In this document: positions 15,135 through 23,571 of the stretch, piece by piece
Position numbering within the stretch: position 1 is the stretch's first letter
Layout: each line of letters starts with the position of its first letter
Virus record (IMG/VR): IMGVR_UViG_3300046323_000346
Location: 1 to 42,940 of that record
Strand: one strand, 5' to 3'
Length of the DNA stretch: 42,940 nucleotides
Source of the DNA: a virus
Program-made: the position numbers and the translations under genes
The notes under the pieces: generated by a model
The model's database searches: none
What the model saw: only the letters and a program-made list of their open reading frames with translations
What the model was told of the DNA's origin: nothing

Positions 15135-16290
15135 ATCTTACGATTACATCCACTCAATTGTTTACAAACAGGTTAGTTCCTTGTTGTATAAAGAATACTT
15201 TGGGGTAAACCAATCTTGCAAGTACAATCATTTAATGGATTATTATTATTTAATAGAACTACTTACACAAATAAAAAAGAAAGTAGATTTTATAATTAAT
15301 AATGATTGTTGTTATACTTACGAGCAAATAAAAGACATTTATACTAAGTATGGTTTAGATTGTGCAATAAAATGTTTTGCTTGCCATAATTTACCGCATA
15401 AAGAACTACTTAAAAACTTTGACATTAATACAGAGTTCGTAAAAGATTTAGATAATAAGTATTTACTACAATATGAGATACAGATTTGGGATGAGGATTT
15501 AATAACTTCTACAATATCTAATATCTTAATAGAAAAAGATAGTAATTATACATTAAACATCGTTAATCCAGATGTACTATTGTATGATTATATGTCATTA
15601 CAAAAAGATGATGAGTATATAATTCCTACAACAAACACAGTTGCATTTACTGATGTAGAATGTAATCACAAAGTTGTAGCTAAATTTAGGTTGATAGGCT
15701 GTGCTGTACCTGCCCCAACACCGTTAACACTAACTCCTTCTGCTGTAACACAAACAGGTTTAACAGTAACTTGGGTAAGTGTTGGAACAGATGTTCAATA
15801 TTTAGTAGAGTTAATCTCAAATGCTGTAGTAGTACAAAGCTACACACAAACATTACTAACAAGAACATTTACAGGACTACTCCCAAGTTCAGATTATTCC
15901 GTAAGAGTAACTGCTACAAATTGTGCTGGAAGTATAAATAGTACATTACCAGTTCAAACAGCACCATTCACAGTAATAGTGAGTGTAACAAACGGAACAT
16001 CACCTGATTCAGGTACAAATACAGTATCTTATGGTAGTAACTTTACAGTAGACTTTACATCAACGGGAGTTAATGCGATACAGTCATTCAGAGTAAATAA
16101 TGTGGCTATTCCATTTAATCAACTAAGTATATCTGGTTATGTTGCAAGCATATTCCCACAAACAGGTACATATCAATTAACAGCAATTACAGAAGACAAG
16201 TATGTTGAAATAATTTATGCAGCAGCAGACGTTTGTTCATTAGTAACAACAACATATAACGCATTAACAAACACAATTACTATACAATGA
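15094..16290 (+). CDS. Fibronectin type III-containing virion protein, head-fibre candidate
   Basis: 398 residues. The N-terminal part (1-110) is helical and Cys-rich (D-C-C-Y-T-Y-E-Q, D-C-A-I-K-C-F-A-C-H). Residues about 207-290 are a fibronectin type III domain, with L-T-V-T-W, Y-L-V-E-L, F-T-G-L-L-P-S-S-D-Y-S-V-R-V-T-A. A second Ig-like segment follows to the end. FN3 and Ig-like domains are common on phage surfaces and may bind host glycans weakly. ATG 15094 is inside the previous gene; the next Met is residue 48, so the upstream start is preferred to keep the Cys module whole. The stop overlaps the next gene (ATGA). Confidence 0.8.
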   Translation: MTTQYSTIQLSRNKSYDYIHSIVYKQVSSLLYKEYFGVNQSCKYNHLMDYYYLIELLTQIKKKVDFIINNDCCYTYEQIKDIYTKYGLDCAIKCFACHNLPHKELLKNFDINTEFVKDLDNKYLLQYEIQIWDEDLITSTISNILIEKDSNYTLNIVNPDVLLYDYMSLQKDDEYIIPTTNTVAFTDVECNHKVVAKFRLIGCAVPAPTPLTLTPSAVTQTGLTVTWVSVGTDVQYLVELISNAVVVQSYTQTLLTRTFTGLLPSSDYSVRVTATNCAGSINSTLPVQTAPFTVIVSVTNGTSPDSGTNTVSYGSNFTVDFTSTGVNAIQSFRVNNVAIPFNQLSISGYVASIFPQTGTYQLTAITEDKYVEIIYAAADVCSLVTTTYNALTNTITIQ

Positions 16291-17981
16291 TAAATTCAAA
16301 TTGTGATATAACATTTGAGAACGATGAAATTTCAAAAGAAATAACATTATCTTGCCCAGATAAATTTGTTACGACACAATCTTGTGAAGTAGGAGATTTA
16401 GTGGGAGGGATGTGTGTATACACAATTTGTCCTGACGGGTATAGTGATAATGGAAGTGATTGCATTAAAGAAATACCACCAGTTACAGTTCCTTGTGTTG
16501 GTGTAGCTGGATGTACTTACGGGAGGAGAAATAATAATATTAGTGCACCATTAAACATATTTTTTTCTTTTATTAATTTTGAAAGTTGCGATAATCAACA
16601 AATAGAGGCTACATCAGTATTTCCTACATTATTAAATGCTTACGGAAGTGCTGGGCAACCAATTCAATTTTTTTTAGGAGGAGTATCATACAGTCAAGTG
16701 GTAGATTCGGTACAAGGTTCTATTATTTATTTTCAAGAAGATATATTTTCAGTAGCTTACCCAAATAATACATTTGTAGCAGGAGAGACTAAAAAATCAA
16801 ATACAACAAGTGGTTTGGGAATTGGAATGACAGTTAGTCAATTAAGTTCTGTAATATTTGGAGGAACTACTTGGATTGCCCCAAATCAAAATACTACACC
16901 AACTTGTGTTCAAGGTACAACATTAATTGATGGGAAATGTTATGAAGTTGTAAGTAAAGTACAAACACAAGAACTACCAATTAACAATACACTTACAGTA
17001 CCACAAATTGCATTGCCACAAACAATTACTGTAAGTAAAGGGGAAGTTTTATCAGATATATCTGGGGCTCATGCAAACTATTTAGCTAACGAATTATTAA
17101 AACAAAAAATAGCAGCAGCACAACCGTTGTGTCAAGATACTACTATATATGAAAACACCTTAATTAATAAAGTTGGGAAAAAAGAATGTAATATTGGGTA
17201 TGCTTGTGATGTAACAGTTAGTATTACAGCAGGTACATTTACATCTACTATATCCCAAGAAGATGCTCAAACACAAGCACAAATAGAATTAGATAGGAGA
17301 TATGATTTAGCTTCACCTTGTTGTATAACACCAACAACATATTATTCTAAGACAAAACCTGTCGTTGTAGAAAAAACTTGTGATATGGGTTATACGCCTA
17401 ACCCACAACAATTAACAGTAACAATTCCCGAAGGTGGTGGTGGCTCATACAATAACATTATAATCCCAGCATTTACTTCATCATTATCACAAGAAGAAGC
17501 TGATAGTAAGCGAGATACGTGGGTAAACACTAATTTGTATTTATTTAAAAATCAAATACAATGTGTAAAAATAATAGCAAATGAAAATTGTGCACAAGAA
17601 AGCAGTGCTTTGGTAATGCAAGTAGACCAACTACAATTACAAGTAGGGACTGATTTTGTTTGGACATTTATTAGAAGCAGTGGAGATTGGAATATAGATT
17701 TAGCACAAATACAAACTGAAACAGGGCAACCTATAAGTGGTTATAAAATGCAAATATGTACTTCAATTCCATCTTATATTCCTACAATTGGAGATTTGAA
17801 AAATGTAGTTGGTGATTATATTTATGTATCTAATACAATTAACGAATTGAAGTTACAATACGCAATAGGGAATCAATTAACAATCGTACCTGGAAATTAT
17901 TTAGTAACACTATTGCTAAGACCAAACACAGTTACAGCAACAAAATACTATAAATATGGATACGATAATTGTTGCTCATAA
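16287..17981 (+). CDS. Cys-rich protein with EGF-like and DUF5977-like repeats, surface fibre candidate
   Basis: 564 residues with more than 20 cysteines. Residues 20-70 have EGF-like spacing (S-C-P-D, S-C-E-V-G-D, M-C-V-Y-T-I-C-P-D-G-Y, D-C-I-K). Two units near 285-342 and 352-415 share the pattern C-x-x-G-Y then V-T-V-x-I-x-x-G-x-[FY]-x-S-x-[IL]-S-Q-E-[DE]-A, resembling DUF5977, a repeat of Bacteroidota surface proteins. The C-terminus has a Trp-rich sandwich. Origin from a host surface protein is plausible. It is coupled to the FN3 gene through ATGA, so the two probably form one complex. Function is inferred. Confidence 0.75.
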   Translation: MINSNCDITFENDEISKEITLSCPDKFVTTQSCEVGDLVGGMCVYTICPDGYSDNGSDCIKEIPPVTVPCVGVAGCTYGRRNNNISAPLNIFFSFINFESCDNQQIEATSVFPTLLNAYGSAGQPIQFFLGGVSYSQVVDSVQGSIIYFQEDIFSVAYPNNTFVAGETKKSNTTSGLGIGMTVSQLSSVIFGGTTWIAPNQNTTPTCVQGTTLIDGKCYEVVSKVQTQELPINNTLTVPQIALPQTITVSKGEVLSDISGAHANYLANELLKQKIAAAQPLCQDTTIYENTLINKVGKKECNIGYACDVTVSITAGTFTSTISQEDAQTQAQIELDRRYDLASPCCITPTTYYSKTKPVVVEKTCDMGYTPNPQQLTVTIPEGGGGSYNNIIIPAFTSSLSQEEADSKRDTWVNTNLYLFKNQIQCVKIIANENCAQESSALVMQVDQLQLQVGTDFVWTFIRSSGDWNIDLAQIQTETGQPISGYKMQICTSIPSYIPTIGDLKNVVGDYIYVSNTINELKLQYAIGNQLTIVPGNYLVTLLLRPNTVTATKYYKYGYDNCCS

Positions 17982-18002
17982 TTGCATCTAAAAATAATAG
18001 TT

Positions 18003-18020
18003 TATATTAGTAAACAATAA
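18003..18020 (+). promoter_or_regulatory. Conserved leader element, copy 3 (GTAAACAATAA)
   Basis: TATATTAGTAAACAATAA lies 21 bases after the previous stop and 25 bases before the scaffold gene ATG. AGTAAACAATAA is identical to copy 2. A related sequence, ATATTAGTGAACAAT, occurs at 40941. It marks the start of the head assembly genes. Confidence 0.5.
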
Positions 18021-18040
18021 TGAAAAAGTTAAAACAATAG
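18020..18040 (+). other. Possible six-codon leader peptide (MKKLKQ)
   Basis: ATG at 18020-18022 is followed by five codons and TAG at 18038-18040, five bases before the scaffold gene ATG. It directly abuts leader element copy 3. It may be chance, or a leader peptide that loads ribosomes for the downstream gene. Confidence 0.25.
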
Positions 18041-18045
18041 AGATA

Positions 18046-19092
18046 ATGGAAGAAGAAAGAATAAATGATATAGGGAGTTTGTTTGAAACAATAACTGCTA
18101 ATAATGCAGTTGAAGGTAATGTAGTACAAGAGAATCAGCAAGAAGTACAGTTAAGTGAAATTTCCCCAATAGAAGAATACTTTAGAGGGTTGGGCTTTGA
18201 TAGTGGTTTAATTGCTTATGGTGATACAGAAGTTCACATTGATACATTATCACCAGAAGAACAATTAGACGTTTTAATTCAAGCAGGAAGAGATAATTCT
18301 GTTGAAAATTTATTAGATAGTACAGAATTAGAACTAATAAACTTTGCACGAGAGAATAATCTATCACTATCAGATTTAGTTGCACAAATTGTAGATGAAC
18401 GAGTTAGTGAAGTTGTAGGTAATTATAACTTAAAACAGTATGATGATGTCAAAAATATTGATATTAATCAATTATCTAATGAACAAATTATTTACCAAGA
18501 TGTAATTAACAAACTTGGTGAAGATGTATCAGAGGAAGAGATTGACAAAGAGTACGAATTAGAATTAGATAGAATTAATAGCTCAGGCAATAAAGATAAA
18601 ATTCTAAATAATCTAAGAGGTAAATTACAAAAAGAACAAACTCAATATCTATCAGAGCAAAACGCAATACAGCAACAACAGATAAATCAAGAAATTGAGC
18701 AAGCAAGAATACAAATTGTAAATGCTGTATCTGATATACAAAGTATTGCAGGATTTGAAGTAGATGATGACGCAAAGAATGAGATATTAGGATTAATGGT
18801 TGAGCCACATCCAGAATCAAGTGAGGGTTTGCCAATTTTAATAGAGGAGTATTGGAGAAATCCGCAAGTAGCTTATGAAGCAGAGTGGTCAAGGAGAATG
18901 TTACCTGAAGTTGTGAATTATTATGAAAACCAAATCAAAGAACTAAAAAATGAAATGGGGAAACAAAAATCACAAGCCAAACAAGAAATACTTCAAGGTT
19001 TCCCAACAACAAAAAAACACGAAACAGTAGTTAAAAATAATAATAGTACCAATAAACAAAAAACAGACCATATATCAAGTATATGGGGATAA
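18046..19092 (+). CDS. Putative scaffolding protein
   Basis: 348 residues, acidic and Gln/Glu-rich. It is mostly helical, with predicted coiled coil around residues 185-235 (Q-Q-Q-I-N-Q-E-I-E-Q-A-R-I-Q) and 290-320, and a lysine-rich C-terminal tail (K-K-H-E-T-V-V-K). Scaffolds of HK97-fold phages typically lie directly before the capsid gene, are acidic and helical, and bind the capsid protein with a basic C-terminus. All three hold here; the capsid gene starts 29 bases on. No protease domain is visible. The role is inferred from position and composition. Confidence 0.72.
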   Translation: MEEERINDIGSLFETITANNAVEGNVVQENQQEVQLSEISPIEEYFRGLGFDSGLIAYGDTEVHIDTLSPEEQLDVLIQAGRDNSVENLLDSTELELINFARENNLSLSDLVAQIVDERVSEVVGNYNLKQYDDVKNIDINQLSNEQIIYQDVINKLGEDVSEEEIDKEYELELDRINSSGNKDKILNNLRGKLQKEQTQYLSEQNAIQQQQINQEIEQARIQIVNAVSDIQSIAGFEVDDDAKNEILGLMVEPHPESSEGLPILIEEYWRNPQVAYEAEWSRRMLPEVVNYYENQIKELKNEMGKQKSQAKQEILQGFPTTKKHETVVKNNNSTNKQKTDHISSIWG

Positions 19093-19121
19093 CGTTAATT
19101 TAAACACAATTCTAACAAATA

Positions 19122-20570
19122 ATGAGATTACTTAGTACATCGGAGGTAAACAACTTAGGTTCTGACAGGCGAACAGTCCTGGAGTGGAACAAATGGTGGG
19201 GGCAAGATATTCACAGGCTTGAAAAAGTTACGCAGCTATATCCACAATACACCCTTCCTTACATCACACAAGCATTAGGCAACATCTTTGGAGTATCGAA
19301 AGACTCTTCAAGCACATTGTCTGTATCATCTAAGCAAGTACGCTGGAGAATCAAAAACAACCAGATTGTAGAAATCCCTTTTACAAGGACTTGTACAGCA
19401 ACAGGTGATAATGGTAAATTGGTAACAGTTTATCTTAAAAAGAAATACTACAATAAAAATGACGTTTTCAAGTTGGAGAATGGTCAGTTGTTGTATGTAA
19501 ACAAAGCACCTGTACGTATCAACGACAATGAGTATGAGTACACAGTATCTTTAGTAGGTGGTGATTCTGCAAGGTTTATTGACACTTTGTTTATGACTAC
19601 TGGTAGAAGAACTCGTTATATGTATTCTATCTTCCCAGAATTGTCTGAAAGTGGTTCTTCAAGATTTTACTTTAACGTAGAAGAGCACGTAAACTATGTT
19701 ACAACACTAAGAACATCTGCATCATTCTCAAGTGAGTATGCTTTGAAAGAAAAGTATTACGCAACAACACTTAACAATGAGCAAGTGCTTGTAAAAATGG
19801 AGCCAATTCGTGAAGACATGATGCAACAATTGTTGTATGCTGTAAACAACGTAATGATTTTTGGTGAGAGCACAGTAAATGACCAATTGCAATCAACACT
19901 ATTTGATTACGGTAACAACAACCCTATCATCGCAGGTGATGGTGTTTATACACAAATCAATAAGTTTGCAGATACATTTGATTATGCACAAGGTTCTTTG
20001 TCGGTTAGACAATTGAATAATATGTTCAAATCAATCACGAACAAAACACCTAAGATTACAGGTAATCACTTCACATTTGTTTGTAACAAAACATTATGGG
20101 AACACTTCAACGAAACTATGATTGGTGAATTGAAGACATCTGCAATCGCTGGTGCTTGGTATTACTCTAAGGCTGCTGGAAAGAAAGTAAACGTTAAATC
20201 CGTTGAAACTGAATCTCCCGATGGCATGCAAGTAGGAACTACATTCAACACGTATGAATTTAGTGGTAACTTGATTACATTTGCGCCAGATAGAGTTTTG
20301 TCAGAGCATTATCCTGATACTGGTTTCGGTTTCTGTATTGATACTGGTATTGACGAGAAAGATGGCGAACCAAACATTATGGCATTGAAGTATCATGGTA
20401 TTGATATTCTTACAGGTGAATTAATTGGTATGGGTGGATTAGATGGTAAAACATCAGGTCAAATCTCTACGCCAATTGCAGGTAGCCAGTTGGAAATGAT
20501 GACATATACAGGTGCTATTGTACGTAACCCATACAAAGCAGCAATTTTGCAAGAGGCTGTAATAGGCTAA
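19122..20570 (+). CDS. Major capsid protein (HK97-fold, crAss-like)
   Basis: 482 residues. It starts M-R-L-L-S-T-S-E-V and has a long helical N-terminal part (R-T-V-L-E-W-N-K-W-W-G), no visible maturation-cleavage domain, and a beta-rich body with A/P-domain features. Its order after the scaffold, its size, and similarity in style to crAss-like capsid proteins support the call. Codon use is clearly more C-ending (AAC, TTC, TAC, ATC) than neighbours, as expected for the most abundant protein. The leader is A-rich (AAACACAATTCTAACAAATA). A strong hairpin follows. Confidence 0.88.
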   Translation: MRLLSTSEVNNLGSDRRTVLEWNKWWGQDIHRLEKVTQLYPQYTLPYITQALGNIFGVSKDSSSTLSVSSKQVRWRIKNNQIVEIPFTRTCTATGDNGKLVTVYLKKKYYNKNDVFKLENGQLLYVNKAPVRINDNEYEYTVSLVGGDSARFIDTLFMTTGRRTRYMYSIFPELSESGSSRFYFNVEEHVNYVTTLRTSASFSSEYALKEKYYATTLNNEQVLVKMEPIREDMMQQLLYAVNNVMIFGESTVNDQLQSTLFDYGNNNPIIAGDGVYTQINKFADTFDYAQGSLSVRQLNNMFKSITNKTPKITGNHFTFVCNKTLWEHFNETMIGELKTSAIAGAWYYSKAAGKKVNVKSVETESPDGMQVGTTFNTYEFSGNLITFAPDRVLSEHYPDTGFGFCIDTGIDEKDGEPNIMALKYHGIDILTGELIGMGGLDGKTSGQISTPIAGSQLEMMTYTGAIVRNPYKAAILQEAVIG

Positions 20571-20582
20571 ACTAACACATAA

Positions 20583-20630
20583 ATATAAGATTGTACTGAG
20601 TAGAATAGTTCACTTGGTACAATCTTATAT
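20583..20630 (+). terminator. Long hairpin after the capsid gene
   Basis: Left arm ATATAAGATTGTAC (20583-20596) pairs perfectly with GTACAATCTTATAT (20617-20630). Five more pairs with two wobbles extend the stem inward, leaving a ten-base loop. Only a weak U-tract (AATTTATTTA) follows, so it may be a partial terminator, or an RNA-stabilising 3' end for the abundant capsid mRNA. Confidence 0.65.
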
Positions 20631-20664
20631 AATTTATTTAACACAAACAAACAATAAAAGACAA

Positions 20665-21552
20665 ATGAGTAATTCAGAATTAGAGTATGCTGCTATGACA
20701 GCAAGAGAAAAAGTTATCTATGATATTGAGAATAACCCATCTCAAATGGTAGAGTTTAGGTCTTTGAAATACAAAGAGAGAAAGTGTATTATTAAACCAG
20801 TTTATTCAAGATACCAAAACGAATATTTAGGTATTGGTAATGATTGGGAAGAAAGAATTAAGCAAGTGGGAGCAAGTGGTGTACAAACACCAGAGTCAGA
20901 ATTTGAATTGAGAGATGGTGCTGTATTAAACTTAGCTAAACCAATGGAGAGAAATCGTTGGGCTTGGATTAAGCATCACCCAAAAGTAGCTATGTCTTTA
21001 CAAGAAGCTAAGGGTATGGGTAGAGATAGTGGTCAATTTGTTATTCACATAGAAGGTCGTGAAGAAAAGAGACTTGTTGCAAGACAAGAAAAAGTAATCA
21101 ATGCTCAGTACATGATTAAAAATGAATCAGATACAGAGTTAAGATACAAAGCACAACTCGTTACATCAGAAGATATGGGTGGTTTTTTACCTGACCAAAT
21201 CAAACAACTTATGTACGAAACTGCTGCAAAAAATCCAGATATAATTTTATCAGTATTTGCTGACCCAGATTTACAAATGAAAGTGTTATTGCAAAAAGCA
21301 AAACAAAAAGGCACAATTCGTATGGAAGATGGTATATGGAAATATGGTGAAACATTATTAGGGGCAACTGATGATGGTATTTTAGAATTTATGAAGCGTG
21401 ATAAGAATGTTGATATAACAAGACTTATTACAATGAGTGTAAATTCAGAGTATTACAAACAAGACGATATTAATAGTTTTCAAGCAACATATTTATCAGG
21501 AGAAAGTGATTTTAACACAGCTTCTCCAAAAGCACCTGCAAAACGTAAATAA
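20665..21552 (+). CDS. Head-associated protein of unknown function downstream of the capsid gene
   Basis: The ATG at 20665 (M-S-N-S-E-L-E-Y) is chosen because an upstream TTG at 20614 lies inside the hairpin. 295 residues, charged. A C-terminal module, G-T-I-R-M-E-D-G-I-W-K-Y-G-E-T-L-L-G, near residues 230-250 resembles a short winged or HeH-like unit found in several phage structural proteins. It ends with a Pro/Lys tail, A-P-A-K-R-K. It is probably a head completion or internal protein. The stop overlaps the next ATG (TAATG). Confidence 0.72.
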   Translation: MSNSELEYAAMTAREKVIYDIENNPSQMVEFRSLKYKERKCIIKPVYSRYQNEYLGIGNDWEERIKQVGASGVQTPESEFELRDGAVLNLAKPMERNRWAWIKHHPKVAMSLQEAKGMGRDSGQFVIHIEGREEKRLVARQEKVINAQYMIKNESDTELRYKAQLVTSEDMGGFLPDQIKQLMYETAAKNPDIILSVFADPDLQMKVLLQKAKQKGTIRMEDGIWKYGETLLGATDDGILEFMKRDKNVDITRLITMSVNSEYYKQDDINSFQATYLSGESDFNTASPKAPAKRK

Positions 21553-22319
21553 TGACTATACTTGAATTTTATGGAAATGTACTTGTTGAACTCAATAAAG
21601 AGGAAGCTCCAACTCAATCTTTATTTGAGTTCAACTATTATTTAAACAAATCTATACAGGAATGTGCTAACATTGCGTACAATACATTTGAGACTACACA
21701 GCAAACAACTGATTACTTGCAAGCAATTAAGCGGCAAGTTGTTAAAAGAAGTGCAGACTTAACTGTGGGTAGTTACACTAATTCATATAGAGTATTATTA
21801 CCATTAAATTATTGGCATTTAACAAATGTATATGTTAAAGTCCGTTTTCCTAAATTAGATTGTGGTAAAATAGTACCAGGACAATTTACTGTATCTAACC
21901 CTATATCTGTAAAGAAAGCAAATGATGATATGTATCCATTTGTTGAGATGAATGAATTTGATAAGCCTAGTTGGAAAGAAGAACGCCTTTATTACCATAT
22001 TTATTCAGATGATGAGAGTGTAGAAACTTCCTCAACAAAAGGTTGGGTAGAAATTATTGTTGGGAATTTAGGTACAAATACTACAATAGATGAGCTTGGT
22101 ATGAGGTATTTAAAAGAGCCAAATAAATATACTTTAACTTATCAGCAATTAGATTTATTTAGAACCACAGCTATTGATGAAAGTACAGTATTTGAATTTC
22201 CAAATTATGTATGTAATGAGATAGTTAAGAAATATGTAGCATTATCATTTGAGCAACAAGTTAATGAAAGGTTACAAAGTAATATACCGATTAACCAATC
22301 AATACAAGTTCAACAATAA
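21552..22319 (+). CDS. Putative head-tail connector or ring protein
   Basis: 255 residues, starting M-T-I-L-E-F-Y-G-N-V-L-V-E-L-N-K. It has an N-terminal helical part with Y-Y-L-N-K-S-I-Q-E-C-A-N and a beta-rich middle (Y-R-V-L-L-P-L-N-Y-W-H-L). A C-terminal helix has F-E-F-P-N-Y-V-C-N-E-I-V-K-K-Y-V. This helix-sheet-helix layout is typical of adaptor proteins that stack under the portal. It is coupled to the previous gene by TAATG. Similar architecture occurs in the products at 23572 and 24426. Role inferred. Confidence 0.72.
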   Translation: MTILEFYGNVLVELNKEEAPTQSLFEFNYYLNKSIQECANIAYNTFETTQQTTDYLQAIKRQVVKRSADLTVGSYTNSYRVLLPLNYWHLTNVYVKVRFPKLDCGKIVPGQFTVSNPISVKKANDDMYPFVEMNEFDKPSWKEERLYYHIYSDDESVETSSTKGWVEIIVGNLGTNTTIDELGMRYLKEPNKYTLTYQQLDLFRTTAIDESTVFEFPNYVCNEIVKKYVALSFEQQVNERLQSNIPINQSIQVQQ

Positions 22320-22323
22320 CTCC

Positions 22324-22341
22324 TATCTTTATAAACAATTT
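22324..22341 (+). promoter_or_regulatory. Degenerate copy of the leader element
   Basis: TATCTTTATAAACAATTT aligns with copy 2 (TATCTTAGTAAACAATAA) with four differences. It lies five bases after a stop codon and 55 bases before the next gene. The core GTAAACAATAA is not exact, so this copy is uncertain. Confidence 0.25.
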
Positions 22342-22396
22342 AGATAAGTAAATAACCAAAAGACTTGTCTCACACACAAAACAACAAAAAAACAAT

Positions 22397-23473
22397 ATGT
22401 TTAACGTAACAAAAACACTTCTAATTAATGACCTAACAAATTTTCCTATTGATTATACATTAGGAGCATCACAAGCAGCTTCGACAGCATTGCTTGGTGA
22501 TAATTTGTTTATAGGTGGGTTATTAGGATACACTTCAACAGGTATTCCTTTTAACAAAGTAACAAGAGTAAGTGGTTCTCGTGGTAAAGTTGGCACAACA
22601 CACGTAGTAAATGTAACTGCTGCAACTGCTGCTGAAATTACTGTAACAGGTACAATTCCAGCAAACACAAAAGTTTATTTAACTTTTAATGTTGTTGATA
22701 CACATTGGGAAGCACAGTACCAAACTAAGAGAATGACTAATTTCAGACAGAGACCTTTTGAGATTAATATCACAACTGGCGAAACTGCGGCTACATTCTT
22801 GGCTAAGATGGTAAACACAATCACTTATACTTACAGAGCTCGTGGTGTAAAAAACCCTAACTTTACGGTTGCCCCTGTATCTGGTGCTACTGTATCTGGT
22901 ACGTATAATGATGGCACTACATTCTCTGCAATTTTGGCATCAGCTTTAACTCAGCCTGTTCGTTCTTATACTTCTATTTCAGATGTAAACTTTGAAACAC
23001 TTACGCCATACCAATACTTTGAAAAATTTAGTGTTACTGGTGTTGATAATCAATCATCTGCTTATGTAACAGTGTTTAATCCAACAACAACACAAGCACA
23101 ATCTCCTGGTCTTGGTACTTTTGACGAACTATTTGCAAAACGTACTTTGCTCGGTTTAGATTGGGCAAGTGGTTGGGCTTCACAAAACAAAGGTGAGCAA
23201 GCACAAATTCCAATTGCAGGTAATCTTTATACAGAATTTGCGGTTACAATGACTATGGATAGAAAAGATTTCCATAATTATTTCCCAAATTCAACATCAG
23301 ATGAAGAAACACTTGTAATTTGGGTTAATCAAAGCATACCAGCATTAGAAACTCAAATTGATTCATTAGCTGATTATTTTGACAGAGGTACAGGAACTGA
23401 AGTTTGGAACGCAGTTGTTGGTGGTACTTACACAAATGGTTGTACCCTTGCACAGTTCAAAACAAACGCATAA
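22397..23473 (+). CDS. Abundant virion protein, auxiliary capsid or tail protein candidate
   Basis: 358 residues, beta-rich, Thr/Ala/Val-rich, with few Cys (one near the C-terminus, N-G-C-T-L). Codon use is richer in C-ending codons than most neighbours, like the capsid gene, and it has a strong terminator directly downstream. Both suggest a high-copy product. A long A-rich leader precedes the ATG. The N-terminal half repeats V-T-x-T/A strand patterns; the C-terminal part has helical T-F-D-E-L-F-A-K-R-T. It could be an auxiliary capsid or a tail-hub protein; the sequence does not decide. Confidence 0.75.
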   Translation: MFNVTKTLLINDLTNFPIDYTLGASQAASTALLGDNLFIGGLLGYTSTGIPFNKVTRVSGSRGKVGTTHVVNVTAATAAEITVTGTIPANTKVYLTFNVVDTHWEAQYQTKRMTNFRQRPFEINITTGETAATFLAKMVNTITYTYRARGVKNPNFTVAPVSGATVSGTYNDGTTFSAILASALTQPVRSYTSISDVNFETLTPYQYFEKFSVTGVDNQSSAYVTVFNPTTTQAQSPGLGTFDELFAKRTLLGLDWASGWASQNKGEQAQIPIAGNLYTEFAVTMTMDRKDFHNYFPNSTSDEETLVIWVNQSIPALETQIDSLADYFDRGTGTEVWNAVVGGTYTNGCTLAQFKTNA

Positions 23474-23505
23474 CATTTTTTATTTAAGATTGAAATTAAG
23501 TTTAC

Positions 23506-23538
23506 AAAAGGGGGAAGTCTTTGGCTTCCTCTTTTTTT
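23506..23538 (+). terminator. Strong Rho-independent terminator
   Basis: AAAAGGGGGAAG pairs with CTTCCTCTTTTT around a seven-base loop, TCTTTGG, and runs into seven T residues. It lies 32 bases after the stop at 23473. It should end the scaffold-capsid-connector transcript. Confidence 0.88.
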
Positions 23539-23549
23539 GTTTATATTTA
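23520..23549 (+). promoter_or_regulatory. Weak candidate promoter inside the terminator
   Basis: TTTG at 23520-23523 is in the terminator loop. After 18 bases comes TATATTTA at 23542-23549, one mismatch from TAnnTTTG. A start near 23555 would leave a short leader before the ATG at 23572. Not a full consensus match. Confidence 0.4.
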
Positions 23550-23571
23550 CGAACAAATTAAATTAGGATAA

